Below are positions 10,976 through 21,560 of a stretch of 64,000 nt of DNA, one piece after another. This DNA is from Lasioglossum baleicum (taxonomy: Eukaryota > Arthropoda > Insecta > Hymenoptera > Halictidae). Location of the stretch: assembly GCF_051020765.1 (NCBI RefSeq), contig NC_134933.1, positions 17,581,461-17,645,460 on the forward strand. Direction: 5' to 3'. The position numbers and the translations under genes were made by a program. The stretch's first letter is position 1; every line of letters starts with the position of its first letter. The notes beneath the pieces were generated by a model. That model had not been told where the DNA came from. It saw nothing but the letters and a program-made list of their open reading frames with translations, and ran no database searches.

Positions 10976-13204
10976 GTTGATCTATCCCACAGATTGAGCA
11001 ATGTTTAATCAGCGTGTATCGCGCAAAGTGCGACCAGGTTTTCGTTTCACGCGTACGATACCCTATGTTTGAGGCAGGCTTGAGCACATCCGGTTGCACA
11101 CGGAGTTTATTATTGTTCCGCCTATGGACGAGAAGTTGTACGGTTCCCGGGGAGAAAATCCAAGAGCCTAATCGGCGTGGGCGAATGTTGGCCGAAGATG
11201 GCACGAAGAAGCGAATCGGCCGGGCCTAGACAAACAGTTCGACTTATCTCGTGAATCAACGTTCATCCTTGGGAACGTGTTGTTCATAGAGCGCCGGCGT
11301 TGTCGCCGCGCCGCGCGCGCGCTTATCCGGTAGCCGATGGGGCTCGTTGCGAAAAAGAGGAACGCTACTTGGGAAAGTAAACGGCTCCGTGGTTAGCGAG
11401 CGGGTGCTAAACCGTCTGCGACACGAGTATTCGATTAACCTCGTGAACCCTGTCTAGCATCGAGAAAAAACGGGGAAAGAGAGAGGCCGATATCTTCTTT
11501 GCGTTTCGATCTCTGCGCCTCCATTGTTCGGGGTAGCCCCTTTGTTTCCTCGCGGCGTCATTGCCAAGAACTGTATTAGCAACTACATAAACTATTAGGT
11601 ACTCTCGAAAGATCGGTTCATTTTTTATCAATTCTTGTTGTTATAGTTGCTCACGAAAACAGGATAACTTTTTAAGGATTGCGCTAATCTACCTGACATT
11701 TTTAACAAGATTTTGATTAAATTTCAATCGGTAGGAATTACATGAAAAAATAGAGAAGGCACTTTCTAAAACTTTTACATTCGTTCTTTTCTTAAAAAAT
11801 TTGAATGGACCGGAGAAATGATACAACAGTATTCTATATTTCTTTAAGAACATAAAATCTGCGATCTTAATTAATCAATGGTATATAAAATTTTTCGTAA
11901 TAGATGTTAAAGTATTTATACAGACTTAATGTGAAGAGGGTCGATCTCTCGGTTCCTGCTAGTTCCCATGCAACGAACGCATTGACCAAGGGATCTTCGA
12001 GCAGAAAATAAAACGAAAGGTAGGAAAAAGGACCACGTGATCTCGAACGTGATCTTTAATGAATCCTTTAATCAGCGAATGCGAGAAGATTACCTATTCG
12101 CGACAGCTTCGAGGATCTCCCTGTAGAGGATCGGTCGAACAAGGTCGATGCGTTTTCAGGCGGACAGCGATCCCGGTTTTTTCGCTAGAAAAACGTTCCG
12201 TCGCAGCGAAAGCGGTGGTCGAGAGCGGTAACGAATGTAGTGCTGGCCTAAGCGCTCGGTTTTCTTGTCATTAGTGTGTTTTCAATGAAAATTAGAAGCG
12301 ACTCAATCTGTAATTCTGCCGATCGGTTAAGGCCGGTCGGCGTTGCCGCGCGCTACTTTAAATGAAGCGACAAGAAAAACTCCGCCATCTGTCGCAGCAC
12401 CGGCGACAAAAACGACAGAGACGTCGCGGTCTTTGACTGCGATCGTTTTGCTTTTTCCTGGTCGACACACCGGTGCCTGTTTTTCCTATAGTGCGCGCGG
12501 CGGTACGAGCCATATTCGAACCGACGAACGAGTTCCTCTCTCGGGTTTCTTTGCCACATTAGCCTTTTCCGCGGGTTTCGAGCACGGAGGTTTTTCCGTG
12601 GCCGCGGAATCGCGTGATTGTACAAGCGCAAGAGAGAGAGAGAGAGAAAGAAAGAAAGAGAGAGAGGGTCTTCTCTCGCAGGCCATCGGTATCGGACGTT
12701 GACGAATCGGGTCTCGCCTTTTTCAGAACATCTGGTATTTATCGTTCCGCTCTCTCGGAGCACGCGACAACTCGGTCGCCAATTAATTATCGAAAAATCA
12801 CGTTAATTGATCGGCCGCCGGACGCGGCGCCTTCCTTTCGCGTGTGTGATGGATCGCAGCCGACTGGTTGGCGAACGTGTCGCGATAAATATGCTTATCG
12901 ACCTTCTTTCTCTCCAGCACGTGCGAATAAATCGGAATTCATCGGCGAACCCCCCTCCCCGCCCCATCGACAAACGGTATTTCTCGGCGCTCTTTATTCC
13001 CCGAGACTGGCGAATTTTATTTGGGAATAAGGCGCGATTGACGTGCTCGCTGCTGACGTCACATAAACCGTGTCACAGAAAGATAGCGCATCTTGCATTT
13101 CTTAAAGTTTCGCAGTAAGACTGGTGAAAGTATATTCACCATGTCATTGCTAGTTTTCGACATATGTACCTGGATGCGTAACATAACGTCTCGATCGTTA
13201 TTAT
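10976..13204. other. Non-coding; CpG islands at ~11.2-11.6 and 12.1-13.1 kb
   Basis: CpG-rich blocks flank an AT-rich stretch (11630-11930). The block 12.1-13.1 kb has a GA microsatellite, TTAATTA sites near 12782-12812, and frames of 60-138 codons on both strands that are not recognisable proteins. The shape matches a regulatory island or untranslated exon. I see no confident splice-bounded open frame. Confidence 0.4.
12630..12667. repeat. (AG)n/(AAAG)n microsatellite
   Basis: GA dinucleotides interrupted by GAAAGAAAG. It lies in a CpG-rich island and produces the Arg/Glu and Ser/Leu repeats in the frames here. Confidence 0.9.
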
Positions 13205-13384
13205 TAGACTGCGAATCTCTATGCGAAATAAAAATTTGTGAGTCAGATACACGTTTAATACTTCCTTGAATAATTCTAACACGTTCAAATTAGTGTATCT
13301 TTATATTTGAATCGTCTTAATTTTTCTCTTGTTTTAGACTGCACCAAACAATTTGTATCATAAATGCATAAAATCCGCAGTCTA
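13205..13384 (+). mobile_element. Family A miniature element, full-length copy
   Basis: One of the most complete copies: 180 bp, starting TA-GACTGCGAATCT and ending ATCCGCAGTC-TA. The ends are inverted repeats and TA sits on both flanks, as expected for TA target-site duplication in the Tc1/mariner superfamily. The left interior has GCGAAATAAAAATTTGTG and the right has CATAAATGCATAAAATCC. No open frame; non-autonomous. Confidence 0.85.
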
Positions 13385-14510
13385 GTTGTTATCATGATTT
13401 GACTATTATTATTAACGAAAGGTATTCAGTAAAAGTATTAGTAAAAGTATTCAGAAAGGATTGACGAACAAGTAAATGTAAAACAAATTTATACCGTGCA
13501 GAGGAAGGAATATTTCCAACATTATTAAAAATAGTTGGCGACAAGTTGAAACCGTTCAATATTTCCTCAAAGGGACGCATACGCGCACGCGAATACAATG
13601 TCTCGCGTTCCGAGTTGCAGGCGAAGTAAATTCGGTCTATCTTTTATGAGACAGTGCGCGAGATGAGAGATTCGCATAAACATCGGCAGGCCGTCCATTA
13701 TTTAGCGCACGCATTCGTCCGTCCGGTAATTCATTTCAAGCACAATGGATGAAATTGTTAAACGTTATGGGCCGGACGTCGTATTTACGTCATGTTTGCG
13801 CCGACAAGGGACAACACGGTTGTCTCGCGACAGCCGTGGATGGTACCGATGCCATAAGCCTATATACGAGCCTGTCCGGAGCCGGACACGGTAGCGCAGG
13901 GGCCGCGCGTACCGCATTTTATTTCACCTCTAATGATTCCTCAAAACAAGCTTTATGTCCCGGACGGCAAGACCGTATTTGGCGCGGCGCTTTTATCGCA
14001 ATGTTTTCTCCCTGTTCCCTGTCCCCCTGACCGGGGGAACAGCGAAAACCTCCGACAGGTGGCAACCTATCGATCCCGAGACGCGAAAAAGAAGGACCGA
14101 TCGTCGTTATGATATCTCCTCCTCCTTCCTCTTTTCTTCTCTTCTTGTTTCTCTTTTTTTTTTTAATGCGTCGCACCTTTTGTTCGCCGCCTGAGAAAGG
14201 GACCCGCGACGCGAATACCAATTACGCTGTTCGTTATTTGCGACGCGTGCTCCCGAGGAAAAACGAGCACGGTTGTTCGACACCGTGAAAAAGTCGACTA
14301 GATTCGTACGTTACCTATTAGAGGATTTTTATGCAAAACTTGTCTGGGTTGATTGTAAAACACCAGGACCACTTCTCTCTTTCCTTGTTCTAACCCAGAC
14401 TTGTGATGAAGGTTTCTAGCAAAGTCTAACAAATATGAATGTTACGCGTTTCATTTTAGATGAAATAAAATTTGATTCGTTTGTAATCAATATTTAAGCA
14501 TTGAAATAAA
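13385..14510. other. Non-coding; CpG-rich island 13.6-14.3 kb
   Basis: An AT-rich start gives way to a CpG-rich stretch with dispersed frames on both strands (93, 100 and 79 codons) and a poly-pyrimidine run at about 14118-14165. No domain, RNA gene or repeat was recognised. Confidence 0.45.
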
Positions 14511-14517
14511 TGTAGCC

Positions 14518-14857
14518 ATACAAAAAGTATACATTTTCTTTATCTTCTCCGACATTTTTGTGCATAAACACGTTCTAATCATTGTAACTGTAAAACAAGA
14601 GGTACGGCAAGGAGTTAACACAGTCAGTTTTTAAAGTTTTAACTGAAATGTCTGCAATCATACTTTGCGAGCAAAACGTTTTATCTCATTGCATTCATAT
14701 AGTAGATCGAGGGAAAGTGCGAAAATTATTTTTTTATACTGAAGAGAATTGTTTAACCCCTTACCGTACCTTTTCTTTTACAGTTGCAGTGATTAGAACG
14801 TCTTTATGCATAAAAATGTCGTAGAAGGGAAAAGAAAATGTATATTTTGGCTGATCT
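14518..14857. mobile_element. Opposed ~100 bp inverted arms with TTAA inner ends
   Basis: Left arm 14518-14618 and right arm 14753-14857 are reverse complements over about 100 bp; shared words include GACATTTTT, TGCATAAA, ACGTTCTAATCA and AACTGTAAAA. The inner boundaries are GGTACGGCAAGGAGTTAA and TTAACCCCTTACCGTACC, both at TTAA, the piggyBac-type target. The spacer is 134 bp. The TTAA ends face inward, so this looks like two divergent copies or ends flanking host DNA, not one ordinary element. Confidence 0.7.
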
Positions 14858-14863
14858 TGAATT

Positions 14864-15011
14864 TACCGGACTCAAAATTTGTGCCTTTCTCTGATCCTAC
14901 AGGATCGATACTTCGATCTGCAGCCGCCCCGGGACCAAATCTACTGGATTACATACCAAATACATCATAATTTATAGGGGGAAGGCATAAACTTTGAGTC
15001 CAGTAAAGTAA
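14864..15011. repeat. ~150 bp inverted-repeat segment
   Basis: TTACCGGACTCAAAATTTGTGCC on the left is mirrored by GGCATAAACTTTGAGTCCAGTAAAG on the right. The arms are about 28 bp with a few mismatches and enclose a CG-richer centre. It abuts the previous inverted structure, so it may be a nested miniature element. Confidence 0.6.
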
Positions 15012-16100
15012 GGTTTACCCTACTACTTTTTTTCGAAAAAATTTAGGAAAATGTCGTACCAAAGTCGAAAAATATTTTCTGAAACTTGAAAACTAAAGTG
15101 TGTTTTCATTATCTTTTATCAATAAACACATTAGCGAGAAATGTGTATTTTTTTAACTTGCGGAATATACTTTTTTTTAATTGCATATTATTTTGCAGGA
15201 AATTGCATATATATTTCTTATTTTTTAATGGTGACTCTGAGTCTCTGAGAAATTCTTTCTTACAATCGTCGTCCAACATTTTACATTGTCTTGAGGTCTC
15301 TGAAACCGAACTTCGCGATCGTTCAATGGTAGAGAAAGGGTTGGGAAAATCGAGTGAATTAAAAGAACGAACCGATACGGCACGTAGGAAACGATCGAGA
15401 CGATTGTTTATCGTTTGACGCGTCCTATGACGGGACTCCCTGCACAGCAGGTGATGCTTGCTGGCATAATTGCATAGCAGAGGAATCGGAGTGTGTCCGA
15501 TCGGGGAACCGCTCGAATTCGAACGCGAGTAACTGTTGTCACGATCGCTATCGATCGCGATACCGTCGGGGTAGAACGTGTCGCCCGTGTATAGCATTCG
15601 ACCCAGTCGTCTTTGAGATTGTTAACGGTCCGAACGTTCGTGTTTTGCCAACTGTCACTCACCGTGGCATACGAGAGTGCAACGCGGCGCAACCCGCAAT
15701 TAACGCGTGGTCGCACACTCGCGACACGCAATTCGATGGTTCGCCCATTATCGGTGCTTGGCCGAGGAGGTAGGTAATTAAAAATTACGAGCTATCAGCT
15801 TCGGCCACTTAGCGTAATCTACGAGAGACATTTTAATCTGACGTCGGACGTCGCATCCTGTGGTTCGGGAAGACATTGTAGTCGGTGACGAGTGCGTTTC
15901 TTCTCCAAAGTAATTATTTATGTTTCTTATTAAAATCCCCTGCGTCGATCATGGCTGATCTGACAAGTACACGGCACAGTTTTTTTAAAGGACTTCTTAT
16001 GATGTCAGGAGAAAGCGTTTATGTTGTTACTGGCGATTGGGAAATTGTTCGATCGAGGAATAAGCGTTCTCCGGTGCAGAAGTCTGGCTCGGATGTCATT
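15012..16100. other. Non-coding; no gene assigned
   Basis: AT-rich to 15240, then a CpG-richer block (15400-15780) with frames of 107-162 codons on the minus strand that are not recognised. The reading with ATG at about 15950 is a short frame running into the following tandem repeat. No dispersed repeat was seen. Confidence 0.45.
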
Positions 16101-16108
16101 TCAATGAT

Positions 16109-16312
16109 ACATTTGGAAAATAAAGATTTTGATAGTTGGAAAATTATTTTCTTTAGGTTCTTTCATTATTTGGCTACCAAATGAAATTATTTCTTATTTT
16201 GTGTTTGTGTTTTACATTTGGAAAATAAAGATTTGGATAGTTGGAAAATTATTTTCTTTAGGTTGTTTCATTATTTGACTACCAAATGAAATCATTTCTT
16301 GTTTTGTTGGTC
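16109..16312. repeat. 105 bp tandem duplication, two copies
   Basis: Unit one (16109-16213) and unit two (from 16214) both begin ACATTTGGAAAATAAAGATT and continue through TAGTTGGAAAATTATTTTCT and CTACCAAATGAAAT. Only a handful of substitutions separate them, so the duplication is fairly recent. Unit one forms the end of the 99-codon frame at 15885-16184. Confidence 0.92.
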
Positions 16313-17391
16313 ATTTTTCACTAATTTTCTCGTTTTCTTTTCCATTTGCAACAATGGTAGGCTTGCTAGAGTACATCTCTCTTTCGAAATGTTTGAAGTA
16401 AGAACAATCTTTAAGGCAAATCTGGTTAAGATTATAAAAATTGTCAGACCTTAAGTTGAACTGTTTCTTGTGATCAAATATAAATAATTCATACCAAAAT
16501 CAAATGATAAGTACATCATGATGTCAAAAATAGTGAATTAGTTACAGTGAACATGTTAAAATTAATTTACATGATTTAATTCGCTGATATAAGAAACGTT
16601 GTTTGATCAATCTTATACAAAATGTTGACACTCTCCCCATGACGTCTAAAATGAAAATAATAAAGTATGCGAGATCATTCACGGCTTCGGATGATTATTT
16701 TTAATTGAATTCCGACTAAAATGTGTCCGAGTCAGGTAAAAGTTAATGGATCGGTACGACACTTTGTGATCCAGGATCACGAAAGTCTGTCCGGAGAAAA
16801 AGTGTATCGCGGTGGATGATCGACACTCGCACCTGTCGTTTCTCAAGCGTTCGAGACAGAGACAGCGCTCGTTGTTTCCAATCGCGTCCAGATCCGCGCC
16901 GTATCCACGGTGTCTTTTGAGGCAACGAAAAATCATTTGATCGTGCCATAAAATCACGTTGGCATTTATTGCCGCGTGTCTTGCCCGTTCCGCACCGGTC
17001 CGCGCCAACCCGATCGCAGTCCATTTGTAAAACAAATGCGAGCTCGTTCCTGGAGCTCGTTGCCGCCCGAGGTCCGCCGCGCTTGTTGTCGCTCGTATGT
17101 CGCTTTCACAATCGGCAGCCTGCAAAAATCCAATGGATACCAACGGTTTACGATCCCCTACAAATCTTCCGATTCCTCCAAAAACTCGTTCTCCTTTAAT
17201 CATCCTGGGAACCGGACGCGCGACGATTTTCATGCGCGTGATCGTTTGTCGCAAACTAATTTTATTTCCAAATGATGCCGATAGCCGATCGAAATAAAAC
17301 TTTATGTACATCGCCAGGGAAGGACATGGATCCAATATGTAAAATCTCAAGCTCGAGAATTTATGCTTTCGGAAGATTTTATTTTCTGAGT
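16313..17391. other. Non-coding; includes an unrecognised 223-codon minus-strand frame
   Basis: 16320-16680 is AT-rich. 16680-17300 is CpG-richer and holds a minus-strand frame of 223 codons (16679-17350), fully overlapped by plus-strand frames of 66-99 codons. I see no domain, signal peptide or repeated motif in it. It is probably a chance frame in stop-poor DNA. Conservation could overturn this. Confidence 0.4.
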
Positions 17392-17591
17392 TTAACTCTT
17401 TGCGGTCGTAAAGATTTCCTTTCGTTGTAATTCTTTTTTTCTCGCTTAACAGGCGATCCAGGTCTGATAAATAATTACCTAAACCACCTATAAATATTGT
17501 TTAAGTACATAGAATTTTTCATAGAATTTTAACGAAGTATCATTATGCATATTTTTATAATTCTGTCCGGACTTCGACTGCAAAGAGTTGA
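17392..17591. mobile_element. piggyBac-like TTAA miniature element, ~200 bp
   Basis: Left end TTAACTCTTTGCGGTCGTAA is mirrored by a right end whose complement reads CAACTCTTTGCAGTCGAAGT. The left flank is TTAA and the right is a one-base variant (TTGA). The same end type (TTAAnCCTTTGCACTCGAA) occurs at 19562, which supports one superfamily. No coding capacity. Confidence 0.75.
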
Positions 17592-17629
17592 ACTATTAGG
17601 TTGTAAAGAAAGAAATGCGGGATTTAAAC

Positions 17630-17830
17630 CTATATTTTAAAAGTGTTATTAACTCACATAAATTTTATTAAAATTGTTTTAATAAAAACAATAATATGAA
17701 AATTGATTTTATAGAAAATTTAATATTGTTTAATAGTAACATTAAATTATTATGAGAATTGATTTTAATATTATTGAGGGGAATAGTATTAAAATTGATT
17801 GTACAGAGAATTTAATATTATTTACAAATA
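17630..17830. repeat. AT-rich imperfect internal repeats
   Basis: The string AATTGATTTTATAGAAAATTTAATATTGTTTA recurs with changes about 95 bp later (AATTGATTGTACAGAGAATTTAATATTATTTA). Composition is extremely A+T rich. Likely replication-slippage sequence with no function visible. Confidence 0.55.
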
Positions 17831-18336
17831 TAAAGCCGTGCATTCGTTGACACTTCCTTCGCCCTTATACTTCGTTGATATTCCGAGTTGCTTGAGCGGC
17901 ACTTCGGCCTCTAGTTTGAACTCATCGAAAAAAATCACGTTTTGACATCCTGAGATAAAAGCCAAATAATTAAATAAAAATTTGAATAAAATGAAATATC
18001 GAAAGCATAATTAGATAGACTGTAAAACAAGCTTTAGAATGACATATAACTCATTAAATTAAGGCAAATATTTATTGGTATAAAATTGTAATTAAAACAA
18101 AGGAACAAAAATCCTTTATCTCTTTTTATACAACCTAATAGAAATAATAATAATTTACTCTGTATTTTGCTTGTAACACAGACGCAAATTGACGAAAACT
18201 GTGATATTTTTGGGCCGTAGAATAAGTAGAAATGGCACGCCATGAACAGACATGTCAGAGTCCATATGCAATCAATGGTTCAGTTTGTCTGTGCATGGCG
18301 AACCGTTTCTACTGGCCGTACGTATCTACTTTAGAC
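17831..18336. other. Non-coding, AT-rich
   Basis: No repeat, RNA gene or recognisable frame. The 69-codon minus-strand frame at 18034-18243 is AT-rich hydrophobic translation without a known motif. Confidence 0.45.
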
Positions 18337-18602
18337 TATATCGCTGCTCCGGAAGTATAATGACGCAACTGTAAAATTTTGTGAAATTGACTTTATTGTA
18401 TTGGCGGGCTCAAAAATGCATTTATTCTCGTTATAACCCGCATGCTTATTTACCACAATGACTATAAACTACTGTCATAGAAGAATTAAACCGAATCTAT
18501 AGGCCATTCTATTCAAACAAATTGGAATTATTTTTCTTTTGCTTGTCCTGTAAAATTTCAATTTTTTCAGTTGTGTCATTATACTTCCGGAGCAGCGATA
18601 TG
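18337..18602. mobile_element. TA-flanked inverted-repeat element (family D), ~265 bp
   Basis: Left end TATATCGCTGCTCCGGAAGT continues AATGACGCAACTG; the right end is its complement (CAGTTGTGTCATTATACTTC then CGGAGCAGCGATA). The arms are about 35 bp with one clear mismatch and extend weakly further inward. TA is present at both boundaries. No transposase frame, so non-autonomous. It directly abuts the next element. Confidence 0.85.
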
Positions 18603-18735
18603 TACACTGCTGTGCGAAAGGAAGACGCACCCGGCCATATTTAATAGAAAAGCATAAAAATAAAAAATCAAATAAGAACACAATAAGTTTTGAAAAAGGA
18701 TTCCGCTGTTTAATTGAATAGTTCTGAGAATATAT
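18603..18735 (+). mobile_element. Family B element, left part only
   Basis: Begins TACACTGCTGTGCGAAAGGA and runs through CACCCGGCCATATTTAATAG and GGATTCCGCTGTTTAATTGA, nearly identical to 44276-44420. Similarity stops near 18735; the family B right end (GGGTGCTT...GCACAGTAGTGTA) is absent. So this copy is truncated or recombined with a different element. Confidence 0.8.
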
Positions 18736-18926
18736 TGTTTGTGATTGATTCCAATGAATTATTACATTGAAGTTGATCCAAATAGTTTTTACATATTTTT
18801 GACGTGTGTTTTATATCATTATCATTATATTATGTAGTTAATACAGTTAAAGGTTCATAATCTATACGAAATATCAGAGTTTTACTACAAACCAGAGGTG
18901 TCCTGAGACTTATGAGCGGGAGTGTA
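18736..18926. mobile_element. Right end of a different Tc1-like element
   Basis: Ends GACTTATGAGCGGGAGTGTA, whose complement TACACTCCCGCTCATAAGTC resembles the outer end of Tc1-type elements. No matching left end is nearby; instead family B's left end (also TACACT...) lies 320 bp upstream. This may be a hybrid of two TACACT-ended elements. Confidence 0.55.
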
Positions 18927-19561
18927 TATTTCTAAGGTATCTACTGTGACGTACCCAAGTTTAACTTTTCATTTATTCCATGTTGATGACGTCAGGGCTG
19001 AAATAACGTTGTGCTACGTGCGTGTGGTTTGTAGATCCGCGAAACATTTAGTGGTCGGATAGTATATTAGAACAAGGGTGCGAATCGGTCTGTTATGCTC
19101 GTCGTCTGCCATGAACGGACTCGTCCCGCGGATAGTGTAGAAGCCTCGGTGAGAAACGAGGGCCGGCCTAATAAATTATGCATCGGTCGCCCTTCTGACA
19201 TTAAGTCGACTTCAGGCATTGTCTTCGACGGCCATTGGAAGCGCGCACTTACAACCATTGTCGGCCCGCGAGCCTAACCTTTGTCTCCGGTAATAAATGG
19301 CCGTCTCGTGCTGGGAACTAGTATCGAGTCACTCGTCGGTGTCCCTCTTGCAGCTGATCAACCGGGGAAAACCGGGTCTGATTGTGATTTTGAATAATGC
19401 CGATCGTGGAACTCCGTGTTAACACGTCCCGCTAAACTTTCGTTATCGGGGAATCACGGAGTACAAGGAGAACTCTCTGAAATGGTGACTCATCCAACGT
19501 GGATCATTTCTTTCGTGGACAAACAACGAGCACAGTATGTCAACGTTACTCTGTCGCTGCT
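18927..19561. other. Non-coding, CpG-moderate
   Basis: No repeat recognised. Two mirror frames of about 60 codons at 19067-19277 are on opposite strands of the same DNA, which argues against coding. Confidence 0.45.
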
Positions 19562-19835
19562 TTAATCCTTTGCACTCGAATGGCGAGTCTGGGGAGCCAC
19601 TAAAAATTGCCATACCATTATTCAAAACAGTTTTAACATTATTAAATTTGTCTGTATTCTATAAATTGTGTACAAGCTCAACTGTTATATAAGAAAACAT
19701 GTTCAATTTCATGTGAACAATGTAAAAAAGATTACAAAAGATTAAAAAAGATTTTGTTCTGTGAACAAAATTGATCTGGGTTGGAACAAATATCATGATA
19801 TTGGAATTCAAATTGCTTCGAGTGCAAAGGGTTAA
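19562..19835. mobile_element. piggyBac-like TTAA miniature element, 274 bp
   Basis: Left end TTAATCCTTTGCACTCGAA and right end TTCGAGTGCAAAGGGTTAA are inverted repeats of about 19 bp with one mismatch, with TTAA at both outer edges. This is the signature of piggyBac-superfamily insertion. The interior is AT-rich with no transposase frame, so it would depend on an enzyme encoded elsewhere. Confidence 0.9.
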
Positions 19836-21534
19836 AATTTTATTGCATACTGCAGACTTGAATAGATTTTCTTGGAGACGATGCGGTATAGCAGACAAGA
19901 TCATTCAGCGTCGCCTTTAGTCCGACCGCTGGACATTCCATTCGCGTCCGAAAAATGAATAACGATTGTCAGCCGAGAGGAGGCGGAATGAAACGATGGC
20001 ACGCATTGAATTCTTCCTTGAACTCCGATGGAAACGAGCTAATGGCTCGGAAGCTGTTACAGCGAACGAAAGGATACTGAAACAGAGCGGTAGCCGCGAA
20101 ACTCCGGACACAGGCCACGGCCGCAAATTAATTAAGGTGGTCACAATTAACAGTAATGAAAGGAAATGTTTCAACTACCTCGTTTTTAAGAATCCGGCCT
20201 CCGCCAGCGGGGCACGTTCCTTAATCGCAATTAACCGACTGCGAAAGTAATTAAGACCGAGGGCCGAGTCGCGCGGCCCGAGTGTAGAAATGAAGCAAAG
20301 GTTCGGTCGTGACAAAAAAAAAAGGAGAGGAGAGACGCGAATAAGACGGCCGTCCGCGGAACCCTGTAATTAAGGTGTCTTAATTGGACGCTTTAGCCTG
20401 CCAATTATCCTCGGGATTCCCTAGAGGAATCGCTCGCGCACCTATTAACTCTATCGGTAGGATGTGGGTCATTTCGATCGATGAATAACCAATAAATAAT
20501 CGAATATCCCGCGGACGATCGGCGCTCGAGGCTTTTGTTCAATTAGGCCTTTTGCTTCGAGAGTTTTAAATCGATGGCGTTTCGAATTGAATCGATGGCA
20601 AAGATAAAGTTCTCTTTTGTTAACAAAATTATCGGACAGCGTTCGGCTCGTTTCGCCGAGAGTAGACTGACGTTTTAATTAAAATAACCGTCGGCGAGCA
20701 GCTAATTTGTAAAGAGCCACGCTAGATCGGAATGCTGATTTAATGTCAGCGAACAACACTGTCGGCAAGTGTTTCAGACAGACGAAAGGGCAACGTGTAT
20801 GCCGGGGCACCCGGTGGCTGTGTGACATTTTACGTTTACGCGGCGGATCGCAATAAAATGTGGATTGTACGGCTCTCGCGATATTTAGCCGGCATGTTAT
20901 AACTATCAGATATCTTTATCCCTGTCCGCAATTACGTCATCGGTGGAAGACGGGCCCCTGGGACCGTGCCCCACTCGTAAAACACGGCTGCTAATCGTTA
21001 TACTCGCTGTTTTCGAGCACCAGCACCGCCTTAATTGCCCGGGCTACACGTTCCCTTATCGTAGATACGCGGGGCCAGTCAAATCTTACTCCGAGCAGCT
21101 CTGGAAAGCTTTATTTGTTAAGTGTTCCCGCACGTTTCTTCACGCCGAAGCTGCAATCCATTTCCATTCGATGAACTTCGCACGAAGCTGGAAACTTGTG
21201 GTACCCAGTAAGCAATCTGCTCTTGATTTGGCATGTATTTGACAGCAAATGCCGACCCATCTGTTTTCGTATTAGGCTCAGTATTTCGGCTAGAAATTCC
21301 ATGCCAAGTGGAGGCCAAATCGAGGGCATTATTGTCATTCTTTTGAGACCTGTCAATATTTAAATTATTGAAAGGGCATGCAACTTAAAATTATATCATC
21401 TAGAAATTTAAATAAAATTCGATTTTCCCTCCTGCAGAAAGGTTTACTCCGATTTTGCTCGATATTTACTCTTAGAGCAAGACTAGGTTTTGTATAAAAA
21501 AACGTCGCTTCTGAGGAATAGCTGAAGTTTAAGC
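19836..21534. promoter_or_regulatory. CpG-rich blocks with many AATTA sites (candidate enhancers)
   Basis: Dense TTAATTAAG/TAATTAAG/CAATTA cores occur at about 20129, 20222-20255 and 20367-20412, within DNA that is otherwise CpG-rich. Frames on both strands are short and unrecognised. Clusters of homeodomain cores in GC-balanced DNA are typical of insect developmental enhancers. Function is inferred from motif density only. Confidence 0.3.
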
Positions 21535-21560
21535 TAAATTATTTTTGCACCAACCTCTGA
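21535..21560 (-). mobile_element. Mariner-like terminal inverted repeat, isolated end
   Basis: TTATTTTTGCACCAACCTCT is the complement of an AGGTTGGTGCAAAAATAA mariner end. The partner end and transposase are not seen nearby. It pairs in sequence with the isolated end at 3178 but lies 18 kb away, so the two are independent remnants. Confidence 0.5.

Noticed and set aside
16679..17350. 223-codon minus-strand frame
   Set aside because: No family signature and full overlap with plus-strand frames; treated as chance unless conservation shows otherwise.
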